Shown here: positions 18,147-26,743 of the stretch, piece by piece | Layout: every line of letters starts with the position of its first letter | Numbering within the stretch: position 1 is the first letter of the stretch | NCBI GenBank assembly: GCA_963783145.1 | Contig: CAWAMM010000007.1 | Coordinates: 434,001 to 498,000 of the forward strand | Source of the DNA: DATGKG01 sp963783145 | GTDB lineage: Bacteria > Desulfobacterota > Binatia > Binatales > Binataceae | Direction: 5' to 3' | DNA: 64,000 bases | Program-made: the position numbers and the translations under genes | Notes under the pieces: model-generated | Told to the model about the DNA's origin: nothing | Databases searched by the model: none | Seen by the model: the letters and a program-made list of their open reading frames with translations, nothing else

Positions 18147-19376
18147 ATGGACGGGATGCTTAACGACATTCGCGTGCTGGAAATCTCGGCGTCCGAAACG
18201 ATGCAGGCGGGAAACATCTTGGCCGCACTGGGCGCCGACGTTGTCGTAGTCGAGCCGCTTACGGGATCGGCGGGCCGCAGGATGGAACCCTTCCTCGATG
18301 AGATTCCCGGTGTGGAGCGGAGTCTCACCTGGCACGCACTCAATCGCAACAAACGCGGTATCACGCTCGACATGCATAGCCCCGATTCGCGCGAGCTGCT
18401 CGGCGGCCTGCTCGCGAAGTTCGATATCGCATTCGATGCGGCAGTGGCCGGGGTCGCGCCACTCGACGATTTCCCGATTCCCGAAAAGCTGATTCGAATT
18501 CGTATTGCGCCGTTTGGGCACCAAGGTCCGAAGAGCGCCTATGCGTCATCGGACCTCACGGTGATGGCGGCGAGCGGCGCCCCCGGCGTCACCGGCGATC
18601 CGGATCGTCCACCGCTTTTTTTCCCGGTGCCGCAAGCGATGATGGAAGGCGGTTCCGACGCTGCGATCGCCGCGCTGGCCGCCCTCGCGGCACGCGATCG
18701 CGATGGCCTCGGGCAAAGTGGCCATGTCTCGGCGCGGGTCGCCGCGATGATGAGCGCGATGAGTCAGCATCTCGCACCGCCATCCGGCAATCCGGAAACC
18801 CAACGCGGATACGGCGCGATGACGCTCGCGGGCGTGCAAATTCCGAGCATGTACCGATGCGCCGATGGCTTCGTGATGATCAGCGTCGCGTTCGGACCGG
18901 TATTCGGCCAGATGACGCAGCGCCTGGCGAAGTGGGCGGCCGACGAAAACCACCTCGCGCGCAACATTGCGGAGATTAGCTGGCCGGCGTTCTTCACCGA
19001 CCTCGCCCAGAAAAAAGTGGCGTCCGCCGATCTGGCCGCGCTGATAGAAGGTTTGAAATCTCTCACGCGCAATAAGACCAAAGCGGAATTCGGCGCCGCC
19101 GCACGCAAGCTGGGATTGCTCGCCTGTCCCGTGTTCAGCATGAAAGATGTCGCCGAGTCTGCGCAGTATCGCGAGCGCGGATTATTTACCTCGGTGGCAG
19201 TCGCGCCGGGACGCGAGATCGACGTGCCCGCGCGCTTTGCGCAGTTCTCGAATTTTTCGATCGAAACGCACCGGCCAGCGCCGATGCTGTCGGAGCATAC
19301 CGTCGAGATCCTCGAAGCTGACCTCGGCCTTTCTCGTATCGAAATCCAGGCGCTTTTTGCGCATGGGGTCATATAG
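18147..19376 (+). CDS. CaiB/BaiF CoA-transferase family protein, probable non-catalytic subunit
   Basis: The 409-residue product has the class III CoA-transferase fold: LEISASETMQAGNILAALGADVVVVEP, TWHALNRNKRGITLDM, and VFSMKDVAESAQYRERGLF. The catalytic Asp that normally occurs in the GxGQxVDVS-type segment is missing; this protein reads GQSGHVSARV, with His at that position. The next gene, 9 bases downstream, retains the Asp. A subunit pair of this kind, one catalytic and one not, is known in succinyl-CoA:benzylsuccinate CoA-transferase (BbsEF), so a heteromeric enzyme is likely. An internal ATG nine bases later is also a possible start. Confidence 0.87.
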   Translation: MDGMLNDIRVLEISASETMQAGNILAALGADVVVVEPLTGSAGRRMEPFLDEIPGVERSLTWHALNRNKRGITLDMHSPDSRELLGGLLAKFDIAFDAAVAGVAPLDDFPIPEKLIRIRIAPFGHQGPKSAYASSDLTVMAASGAPGVTGDPDRPPLFFPVPQAMMEGGSDAAIAALAALAARDRDGLGQSGHVSARVAAMMSAMSQHLAPPSGNPETQRGYGAMTLAGVQIPSMYRCADGFVMISVAFGPVFGQMTQRLAKWAADENHLARNIAEISWPAFFTDLAQKKVASADLAALIEGLKSLTRNKTKAEFGAAARKLGLLACPVFSMKDVAESAQYRERGLFTSVAVAPGREIDVPARFAQFSNFSIETHRPAPMLSEHTVEILEADLGLSRIEIQALFAHGVI

Positions 19377-19385
19377 GAGGTCCGC

Positions 19386-20597
19386 ATGGCGGCGCCGCTT
19401 GACGGAATTCACGTTCTCGATCTCAGTTGGGTAATGGTCGGCCCGATGAGCGGGCGTTATCTCGCCGACCTCGGCGCCGATGTGGTCAAAGTTGAAAGCT
19501 CGCGCCGCATCGATCCGGTGCGCACACTCGGTCCGTTCAAGGATGGCCGTTCAGGACCGGAACGCTCGGTGAGTTATCACAACCTCAACGCCGGCAAGCG
19601 ATGCATTACGCTCGACATCCGCAAACCCGAGGGGCGCGCGCTCGTGATGCGCCTCGCGCAATGGGCCGACGTGGTCCTCGAAAGTTTCACTCCCGGCGTG
19701 CTCGACGAATTGCAACTCGGCTATCGCGAACTCAGCGCGCGCAACCCGAAGATCATCATGGTGTCGACCGCCATCTTGGGGCAGACCGGCCCCGATGCGA
19801 AGGGGACCAGCGGCGTCGGCACGATGGGCGCGGCGATGTCCGGCGCGACGCATCAGTTGGGATGGCCCGACCGCCCGCCCTCCGGACCGTTCGGACCGTG
19901 GACCGACGGTGTCGCGCCGCGTTTCATCGTCGCGAGCATTCTGGCGCCGTTGCATCGGCGCAGGCGCACCGGCGAGGGTTGCTATATAGATGTCGCGCAA
20001 TCGGAGGCTGGAGTGCAGTTCATGATGCCCGCGTTTTACGAATACGCCGCAAACGGAAACGTGCCCGAGCGTCGCGGTGCCGCGGGATCGCCGTTGCGCG
20101 TGCCCGAAGGAGTCTATCGATGCGCGGGTGACGATAGATGGATTGCGATCAGCGCGAGTGATGCGCCGCATTGGGAGTCTATGCGCAACCTCATCGGCGG
20201 TGCATTGCGCGAAACGCGATTCGATACGGTGCTGGGGCGTATCCGCAATCGACCAGCGGTTGATGCGGCGATCTCGAATTGGACCGGGGACAAGGAATCG
20301 GATGCGGTCGAGTCGACGCTCCAAGGCGCCGGTATTCCAGCGCACATAGTGAGCCGCGGCCTCGACCACGGACGCGATATGGATCTGCAGCATCTCGGGC
20401 ACTTCAAGAAATTCAGTGACGAGGTTCTCGGCGTCGCCGAGATCGAGGGCCCGCGCAGCGCGTTCGATCGCACGCCGCTACTGGAGACGCGGCGCGGCCC
20501 ACGCATCGGTGAGCATACTCAGGAAATTTTAGAAACGATCTGCCAGTTGTCGAAAGATGACATCGCGAAGCTCATCGAAGCGGGAGTGCTCGCCTGA
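19386..20597 (+). CDS. CaiB/BaiF CoA-transferase, catalytic subunit
   Basis: The 403-residue protein moves CoA between carboxylates through aspartyl-CoA thioester chemistry. It has LDLSWVMVGPMSGRYLADLGADVVKVE, YHNLNAGKRCITLDIRKPEGR and the catalytic-Asp segment GCYIDVAQSEA. Start ATG 19386 follows an AGGAGG that overlaps the stop region of the upstream paralogue, so the two are coupled. It should activate a carboxylic acid for the CoA-dependent breakdown encoded on the opposite strand nearby. Confidence 0.9.
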   Translation: MAAPLDGIHVLDLSWVMVGPMSGRYLADLGADVVKVESSRRIDPVRTLGPFKDGRSGPERSVSYHNLNAGKRCITLDIRKPEGRALVMRLAQWADVVLESFTPGVLDELQLGYRELSARNPKIIMVSTAILGQTGPDAKGTSGVGTMGAAMSGATHQLGWPDRPPSGPFGPWTDGVAPRFIVASILAPLHRRRRTGEGCYIDVAQSEAGVQFMMPAFYEYAANGNVPERRGAAGSPLRVPEGVYRCAGDDRWIAISASDAPHWESMRNLIGGALRETRFDTVLGRIRNRPAVDAAISNWTGDKESDAVESTLQGAGIPAHIVSRGLDHGRDMDLQHLGHFKKFSDEVLGVAEIEGPRSAFDRTPLLETRRGPRIGEHTQEILETICQLSKDDIAKLIEAGVLA

Positions 20598-20620
20598 GAT
20601 TTGTAGCCTGGGAAACGATA

Positions 20621-20646
20621 ACGCCGGCATCTTTCGATGCCGGCGT
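20621..20646. terminator. Hairpin between convergent genes
   Basis: An 11-bp perfect stem (ACGCCGGCATC, loop TTTC, GATGCCGGCGT) lies between the CoA-transferase and hsp20 stops. There is no T run on either side, so it may stop transcription with Rho or simply protect 3' ends. Confidence 0.6.
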
Positions 20647-20694
20647 CGCTCGTCGTAACCACGTCAGTTCGTGAGGAGGAACGGACCGCGTTAG

Positions 20695-21138
20695 TTAGTC
20701 GGCGTTGACCTTGATCCGCAGCGGCTTGGTCTCCGGCTTCTTGGGAACCCGGACCTCCAGAATACCGTCGCGATAGGTGGCCGCGATTCCTTCGGTCAGC
20801 GCATCTTCGGGCATCTTGAAAGTGCGCCGAATCGGTCCATAGGTGCGCTCGCTCAGATGCACCTGCGCTTCCTTGGCCAGCTCGGGACGAACCCGCTCGG
20901 CCTCGATGATCAGATGACCATCCTCGACGCGAACGTCGACCGAGTCCTTCTTCAGACCAGCCATCTCGAAGGAGAACTGATAGCTATCAGTATCCTCGAC
21001 GATGTCGGCGGCGGGCGCGTAGTGCGCCTTCTCGGTGCGCCCATCGAGATCACGGGCAAGGTCCTTCCAGATACCGGTAAGCTGACCCGCCAACCATCCG
21101 TTGGGCATGTGATTGGTGTTTAACAGCGTGACTTCCAT
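20695..21138 (-). CDS. Hsp20/alpha-crystallin small heat-shock protein
   Basis: The 147 residues contain an N-terminal arm (MPNGWLAGQLTGIWKDLARDL), the alpha-crystallin domain at about 45-138 (YQFSFEMAGLKKDSVDVRVEDGHLIIEAER, YGPIRRTFKMPEDAL, YRDGILEVRVPKKPE) and the C-terminal I-x-V anchor (RIKV). It is an ATP-independent holdase in the cytoplasm. The gene is monocistronic. No ROSE-like leader or CIRCE element is evident in the 100 bases upstream. Confidence 0.93.
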   Translation of the reverse strand: MEVTLLNTNHMPNGWLAGQLTGIWKDLARDLDGRTEKAHYAPAADIVEDTDSYQFSFEMAGLKKDSVDVRVEDGHLIIEAERVRPELAKEAQVHLSERTYGPIRRTFKMPEDALTEGIAATYRDGILEVRVPKKPETKPLRIKVNAD

Positions 21139-21246
21139 AGTTTATTTGACCCCTGGTGGAGAATTGTTCTTTACGAAGATCAACTTAAGTACGAACGACG
21201 CGGCGTCAAGCGCGCGCCAAGGACCTGAACAATTGTTCCGAAGGTC

Positions 21247-23181
21247 TTGAAATTCGCGAAATCGTGGCTAGTTTTCGGTGTTTCCGGAGCCGGCCGACGA
21301 AGCCTTTTAGTGGACGGTTCGCGAACCGCGGTCGAGGTCTTTGAGGAGGGCGTCGAGCTGGCGAAGTCTCTCGGCGACACCCGGATGGCGGAGCGCTTCC
21401 AGGCCGAGAGCGAGCGCGCGCAAACCTATGTGCGTTTTTACCGGATGGCTGAACGGCGCATCGTCGAAAAAACCCATCCCGGTATCGTCTGCTTCATCTC
21501 GAACTACTCGTGGCTGGATGGTCTGTCTTTCACCGGAATGCGCGAGCGCTACCTGGAAGCATTTGACCGCATCTGGATCGACTGCCTGAACGGCGACAAG
21601 TACAAGACCGGAAAACTAACGCCCGACGGCGAACCCGACCCCAGTATTTTTTCAACCGAGTTCAATCGCGAGGGCATACAAGTGGGCACCGCGATCGCGT
21701 TGCTGCTGCGCCGCGAAAAATCGAGCGGAACGCAGGAAGTCGAATTCAGAGATTTGTGGGGCAAGTCCAAGCACGAGCAGTTGCTTTCTGACGCGGCTGC
21801 AGAAGGACCGCCGGAGTACGAAGTGCAGCATCCTTCGGTCGGCTTGGGGTTGTCCTTTCAAAAAGGCAGCAGCGAGGCAAATTACTTCGGGTGGCCGTTG
21901 TTGCCCCAGCTTTTTCCAGTTTCGTTCCCGGGTGTCAAAACGAGTAGAGACTACCTCGTAGTAGATATCGATCGGGAGCGGCTGCTGGAACGCGTGAAAG
22001 GCTATTTCGATCCGGATCTAAGCGACGCTGAGGTGAGCATGCTCGTACCTGGCGTCATGGAAGATTCGGCGCGCTACGACGCCAAGAAGATTCGCCGATA
22101 CTTGGTGAAGCGAGGGTTGAAGCCAGAGAATATTGTTCGCTATTGCTACCGGCCCTTTGACAATCGATGGATCTACTGGGAACCGGAAACAAAGCTGTTG
22201 GACGAGAAACGCTCTGAATATTTCCCGAATGTCTTCGATGGCAACATTTGGCTGAGTGCGGGTCAGCGGAATCGTAAAGAGGCATTCTACCAGCCTCAAT
22301 TGACGACCTTCCTTGCGGATATTCACCTGGTCGAGTCAAACGTTGGCATGTTTCCTCTATTGCTGCGTGGTGAGGGCTTGTTTAGTAATTCCCTAAAATC
22401 CACGCCAACTCCAAACGTAGGCATAGAGCAGGCAAAGTACCTGGACACAGTGCAGTCGGTCCCAGAAGAGACTCTTCTGCACTGCGCCGCAGTACTTCAC
22501 AGCGTTCGCTATCGCAATGAAAACGCTAGCGCACTGCGGCAAGGTTGGCCGCGGATTCCGCTACCAATTTCTAAAGACGCGCTCTCGGCTTCGGCTGAAA
22601 TAGGCAGAAGGATTGCAGCGCTGCTCGACGTCGAAACTCCCGTAGCCACCGTCCCATCGGGCAAGGTTAGGTCCGAACTTAAGATACTCGCCGTAGTAGC
22701 GCGCGAAGGCGGCGGCAATCTAGATCCGGACGCTGACGATCTCGATGTAACAGTGGGCTGGGGACATTTCGGACAGGGCGGCGCAATCATGCCGGGCAAA
22801 GGCAAGTCCATTGCTCGCGACTATTCCGCCGATGAACGAGAGGCAATTGAGGCCGGTGCCAAAGCGCTCGGCATTTCAACCAAAGATGTGTACGCACTCC
22901 TCGGCGATCGCACCCTCGATGTCTATCTCAACGATTCCGCCTACTGGAAGAATGTTCCACTTAAAGTCTGGGAATACACGATCGGCGGATACCAGGTCAT
23001 GAAGAAGTGGCTTAGCTATCGTGAAAAGGAAATCCTGAAGCGCTCGCTGAAGATGGGAGAGGTGTACGAGGTGCGGGATATGGCACGGCGCATTGCCGCC
23101 ATCCTGTTGCTGCAGCCCCAGCTCGATACGAACTACGAGGCGGTTAAGAAAGACACCTACAAGTGGCCGGCGACCAAGTGA
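21247..23181 (+). pseudogene. Truncated type ISP-like restriction-modification gene fused to a fragment of a small ORF
   Basis: Residues from about 62 on (YRMAERRIVEKTHPGIVCFISNYSWLDGLSF, DCLNGDKYKTGKLTPDG, EFNREGIQVGTAIALLLRR, ENIVRYCYRPFDNRWIYW) match the distal methyltransferase and specificity part of type ISP/LlaBIII-like enzymes. The helicase and nuclease regions and the NPPY-containing half of the methylase are absent. Residues about 27-60 (AVEVFEEGVELAKSLGD, MAERFQAESERAQT) instead match the small protein encoded at 23630-23836. The junction falls near 21427. So this is an in-frame chimera, not a working restriction system; whether it is translated is unknown. Confidence 0.85.
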
Positions 23182-23334
23182 GGAGCTGAGCGGAGCAGAC
23201 ACATCGCTTGCGCGGAGGTCGCTTCGAGACGCTCGCTTTGCGAGCTTGGCGACTCGGCAGCCTCGCTCGGGATGACAGAAGGGGGAGCGCGCGACGGTAA
23301 CGGTTGCCATCTGGCGGGCCATGGTGTTGGGGAG

Positions 23335-23386
23335 GATCGAGATTCTTCGGCGGCGCGCTTCGCGTTCACCTCAGAATGACAAAAAG
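23335..23386 (-). repeat. Dispersed repeat, copy 2
   Basis: GATCGAGATTCTTCGGCGGC and the following CGCGCTTCGCG..CACCTCAGAATGAC match the reverse complement of 6738-6790. Confidence 0.8.
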
Positions 23387-23407
23387 GACGGCCTCGCTCC
23401 CATCACA

Positions 23408-23545
23408 TATAGGGGGGGTGGTGGATGGCGCGGCGGTCGCTCTACTTTCTCTTTGCGACCGGCGTGCCATCCTGCCTCTTCTCTTGGGGCGGTAGGGAAA
23501 TCCTCGATGCGCGGACGCCCTCGGCGGGCGCGCCTCCACTTTTCA
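23408..23545 (+). repeat. Dispersed hairpin repeat, copy 2
   Basis: Same order of blocks as 10586-10728: GGATGGC, GGTCGCTCTACTTTCTCTTT, GCGACCGG, GTGCCATCCTGCC, ATCCTCGATGCGCGGACGCC and GGCGGGCGCGCCTC, with a short insertion in the middle. Confidence 0.78.
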
Positions 23546-23629
23546 ACATCAATCACGACACTGCACGATCGCGGGCACGACCGCGCGGCCGCGCCGAGGA
23601 GCGCATTCCGATCGACGGGATGCAGCCAT

Positions 23630-23836
23630 TTATTTTTCGCGGGTTCCCGATCCGGTTTGCGCGCGATCGATCTCGGCCTGGAAGCGCGCGGCCATCTGCG
23701 GGTCGCCGAGCGACGAGGCCAACTCGACGCCCTCCTTAAACACCTCGACCGCGCGCGCTATGTTGCCCTTGCCGAGCAAGGTCCCGGCTTTGCGGAAGAT
23801 GCGAGCATAGCGCTCGCCTTTTTCGGCGGCATCCAT
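23630..23836 (-). CDS. Small helical protein, unknown
   Basis: From ATG 23836 the product has 68 residues, mostly helical, resembling one TPR-like hairpin: GERYARIFRKAGTLLGKGNIARAVEVFKEGVELASSLGDPQMAARFQAEIDRAQT. A partial copy is fused to the restriction-enzyme fragment at 21247, about 83 percent alike at DNA level by eye over 100 bases. Its start codon overlaps that of the divergent methyltransferase gene by two bases. It is probably a real small gene because a paralogue of the same frame exists. Function unknown. Confidence 0.6.
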   Translation of the reverse strand: MDAAEKGERYARIFRKAGTLLGKGNIARAVEVFKEGVELASSLGDPQMAARFQAEIDRAQTGSGTREK

Positions 23837-24593
23837 GAAGACTACTGAAAGTAGCGAAACCTGCGATGCGATCCTAGGCGGACGCATCCGGGTCATTCAG
23901 CCGCGGCGAGGTTATCGCTTCTCGGTGGACTCTATCCTTCTCGCGCGGTTTGTGTCGGTGCGCGAACGCGATCGGGTGCTCGAACTCGGCGCCGGAACCG
24001 GCGTCATCTCAATGGTGATTGCCGCGCTGCAACAGCCGCGCGAGATCGCCGCGCTGGAAATTCAACCGGATTTGACGGAGCTGATTCGCCGCAACGCGGA
24101 ATTAAACGGCATCACTTCGATCCGTGCCATCACTGGCGACTTGAGCGAAGGGAGCGATGAGAAATTGGTGCGTGAGAGCTTCGACCTCGTGGTCGCCAAC
24201 CCGCCCTATCGTGCGAGCAAGACCGGCCGCGTCAGCCCGCACGATGGGCGCCGCATCGCCAGGTCCGAAACTTCCGCGACCCTTGAGGATTTTGTTACCG
24301 CGGCATCACGATATACGCGCCGCCGTGGAAAAGCTGCGTTCGTGTTTGCCGCCGATCGATCCGCGGAGTTGATTTCGATGCTGCGGGAGCATCGGCTCGA
24401 ACCGAAACGGATTCGCTTCGTGCACGCATATGTAGACGCACCTGCGACGAACATCCTAATCGACGCTCGCAAAGACAGCGGTATCGAGGTGGCGATCGAA
24501 GCGCCGCTGATCTTGTTCGACACGCCGGGCGTTTACTCGCGCGCTGCCCGGGAAATCCTCGGAGAAGTTGCCTCGCCACCGCCGGCTAAGTAG
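23835..24593 (+). CDS. TrmN6/YfiC-like tRNA (adenine-N6) methyltransferase
   Basis: The 252-residue Rossmann methyltransferase begins with the TrmN6 signature (GGRIRVIQPRRGYRFSVDSILLARFV), has SAM motif I (VLELGAGTGVISMVIAAL), acidic motif II (ALEIQPDLTELIRRNAELN) and the catalytic NPPYRASKTGRVSP at about residue 120. In E. coli the homologue methylates A37 of tRNA1-Val. The C-terminal part (KRIRFVHAYVDAPATNILIDARK) is typical too. The start ATG overlaps that of the divergent small gene, so both must share one compact promoter region or be read from upstream. Confidence 0.87.
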   Translation: MKTTESSETCDAILGGRIRVIQPRRGYRFSVDSILLARFVSVRERDRVLELGAGTGVISMVIAALQQPREIAALEIQPDLTELIRRNAELNGITSIRAITGDLSEGSDEKLVRESFDLVVANPPYRASKTGRVSPHDGRRIARSETSATLEDFVTAASRYTRRRGKAAFVFAADRSAELISMLREHRLEPKRIRFVHAYVDAPATNILIDARKDSGIEVAIEAPLILFDTPGVYSRAAREILGEVASPPPAK

Positions 24594-24646
24594 CTTCGTC
24601 CTTTCGACAAGAGATCGCCAAAGTTCAGAGGCCAGAGATCGCGGAC

Positions 24647-25276
24647 ATGAAAACATTCGGTGTGATGCTGTTTGAAGGCTTCGAAGTCCTCGACGTGTTC
24701 GGTCCGCTCGAAGCGTTCGGAATACTCGCCTACGACGGCAAGTGCCGCGTCATGACAGTGGCCGAGCGCGCCGGTGCAGTGACCAGTGCGCAAGGCGCTA
24801 AAGTGATCGCGGACTTCGGATTTTCCGAATCGGGCTTCAACGATTGCCCGCCCATCGACATTCTGCTGGTGCCGGGAGGAATCGGCACTCGAAGAGAGGT
24901 TACGAATCACACCGCGTTGGAGTGGCTGATCGCACACGCCGAGAAGGCGGAAATCGTCGCGTCGGTCTGTACCGGCTCCGCGTTGCTGGCGAAAGCGGGA
25001 TTGCTCGATGGACTTCATGCAACCAGCAACAAGCTCTCATTCAAATGGGTAACGGAACAGGGGCCGAAAGTGAAATGGGTACATGAGGCGCGCTGGGTCG
25101 ACGACGGAAAGTTCTGGACCTCGTCGGGAGTATCGGCCGGCATCGACATGGCGCTCGCGATCATCGCGCGTATTACGGATCTCAAAACCGCGGAGCAAAT
25201 TGCGATTAGGATGGAGTACGAGTGGCATCGCGACGCGGGACGGGACCCGTTCGCGAAGCTGCATCCGCTGAAGTGA
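24647..25276 (+). CDS. DJ-1/PfpI family protein
   Basis: The 209-residue protein has the class I glutamine amidotransferase-like fold. MLFEGFEVLDVFGPLEAFGIL carries the conserved Glu, and IVASVCTGSALLAKAGLLDG holds the nucleophile-elbow Cys, followed by ATSNKLSFKWV. This subgroup (ThiJ/PfpI, isonitrile hydratase-like) includes hydratases, glyoxalases and transcription regulators; no HTH is attached here. It follows the methyltransferase by 53 bases on the same strand. Confidence 0.88.
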   Translation: MKTFGVMLFEGFEVLDVFGPLEAFGILAYDGKCRVMTVAERAGAVTSAQGAKVIADFGFSESGFNDCPPIDILLVPGGIGTRREVTNHTALEWLIAHAEKAEIVASVCTGSALLAKAGLLDGLHATSNKLSFKWVTEQGPKVKWVHEARWVDDGKFWTSSGVSAGIDMALAIIARITDLKTAEQIAIRMEYEWHRDAGRDPFAKLHPLK

Positions 25277-25288
25277 CGGCGTCGCTCG

Positions 25289-26653
25289 CTAATCGACGGC
25301 CCGTTCCGCTGATGCGTTGCCCGCTGGTTCTGCCTCGGTGAGGCGTTCATGCGCTTCTTGCGCAGCGGCGAACATCTTCAGTTTGGTAAGTAGAAAACAT
25401 CCACAGATGAGGGAAAACGTCGCGCACACGACCACCGCGATTCGAGGGCTCAGATGATCGCCGAGGAATCCCACTTCGAGACTTCCCAGCGGCGCGGTTC
25501 CGATGAAGGACAATGTGTAGAGACTCATCACGCGGCCGCGCAATTCGTCAGAAACGAACATCTGCAGCATGGTGTTGGTAGTCACCATATGATGCATCAG
25601 GCCCGCGCCGATGAACATCTGCGCGAGCAAGGATATCGGCATCGAGGGCGAAACCCCGAAGGCGAAAATCGCAGCCGCGGTGCAGAACATCCCGAACACC
25701 AGGTTCTGGCGCAATGCGCGCGGCGTCGAGGCGCGCGAGTTCATCGCGATCGCACCCGCGACCGCGCCGAGCCCTTGCGCCGCCATCAGGAAGCCGTAAC
25801 CGCTTGCTCCGCTATGCAGCAGGTTTTTCGCAAACACCGGGATCAGCACCGTGTACTGCATCCCGAAGCCGCTGCTAATCGCGACCAGAATCATCAGATA
25901 GAGCGACGGCGGATGGTGCCATACATAATGTAGGCCCTCGCGCACACGGCGGAACATTGAGCCGGACGCTTCACTGATGACGCGGCGCGGCAGCTCCATT
26001 TCGAGCAGGCTCCAAATTACGGCGAGGTAGCTGATGCCATTAAGCAAGAAGCAGCCGGACACGCCGATGATCGCGATCAGGATTCCGGCGACCGCCGGGC
26101 CAACCATTCGCGCGCCGTTGAAGATCATCGAGTTCATCGCGATCGCGTTGGGCAGGTCCTCGCGCCCGACCATCTCGACTACGAATGCCTGCCGGCCCGG
26201 CATATCGAATGAACTCACCAGCCCGTTGAACGCGGCGAGAAAAATGACGTACTCGACCTTCACCGTGCCGGCCCACGTCAGCGCCGCGAGCACGAATGCG
26301 CTGATCATCAGCAGGGTTTGCGCGACGACGATCAGGCGACGTCGATCGACGCGATCGACCACGGCCCCGGCAAACAGACCCACCATGATCATTGGAAAAT
26401 AGGAAGAGAAGGCGACCAGCCCCAGCGCCATTGCGGAGTTGGTGAGCTTGAGCACCAGCCACGCCTGAGCGACCGATTGCATCCAGGTGCCGATGAGCGA
26501 GATTAGTTGACCGACGAAGAAGAGCTGAAAGTTGCGATGCCGCAGCGCGCGGAAGGCTGCCAGCCTTCCGTCCCAAACGCTCTCGACCGACGCATCAGTG
26601 GATTGCTCGTCCGCCTCGGCAGCTTCGATTTCCGGTACCGTATCGATGATCAA
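25289..26653 (-). CDS. MFS exporter (MFS_3/enterobactin-exporter type)
   Basis: The 454-residue transporter has twelve hydrophobic helices, starting FRALRHRNFQLFFVGQLISLIGTWMQSVAQAWLVL, the hallmark N-terminal helix of the MFS_3 family, with GAVVDRVDRRRLIVVAQ in the loop between helices 2 and 3 and FDMPGRQAFVVEMV after helix 4. Such proteins export siderophores or drugs by proton antiport. It converges on the DJ-1-like gene and has no pathway partner. An acidic N-terminal tail of 35 residues precedes the first helix. Confidence 0.88.
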   Translation of the reverse strand: MIIDTVPEIEAAEADEQSTDASVESVWDGRLAAFRALRHRNFQLFFVGQLISLIGTWMQSVAQAWLVLKLTNSAMALGLVAFSSYFPMIMVGLFAGAVVDRVDRRRLIVVAQTLLMISAFVLAALTWAGTVKVEYVIFLAAFNGLVSSFDMPGRQAFVVEMVGREDLPNAIAMNSMIFNGARMVGPAVAGILIAIIGVSGCFLLNGISYLAVIWSLLEMELPRRVISEASGSMFRRVREGLHYVWHHPPSLYLMILVAISSGFGMQYTVLIPVFAKNLLHSGASGYGFLMAAQGLGAVAGAIAMNSRASTPRALRQNLVFGMFCTAAAIFAFGVSPSMPISLLAQMFIGAGLMHHMVTTNTMLQMFVSDELRGRVMSLYTLSFIGTAPLGSLEVGFLGDHLSPRIAVVVCATFSLICGCFLLTKLKMFAAAQEAHERLTEAEPAGNASAERAVD

Positions 26654-26743
26654 ACTCCGGAGGAACTTCCAGTTTGCCAGACCCCGACCAGCTAATCGAG
26701 CCGCATTGCGATTTCGTGCGTTGGTTGCGTAGGTTTAGACCAA

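Larger units (their letters stand above)
23182..23629. other. Gene-free stretch made of dispersed repeats
   Basis: It holds copies of the two dispersed repeats given separately, and near 23205-23275 a GCTCGC-ttt-GCGAGC hairpin. No frame encodes a recognisable protein. Confidence 0.6.

Noticed and set aside
21247..23181. Functional type ISP restriction-modification system
   Set aside because: The nuclease, helicase and the NPPY half of the methylase are absent; only the distal part remains, fused to unrelated sequence.
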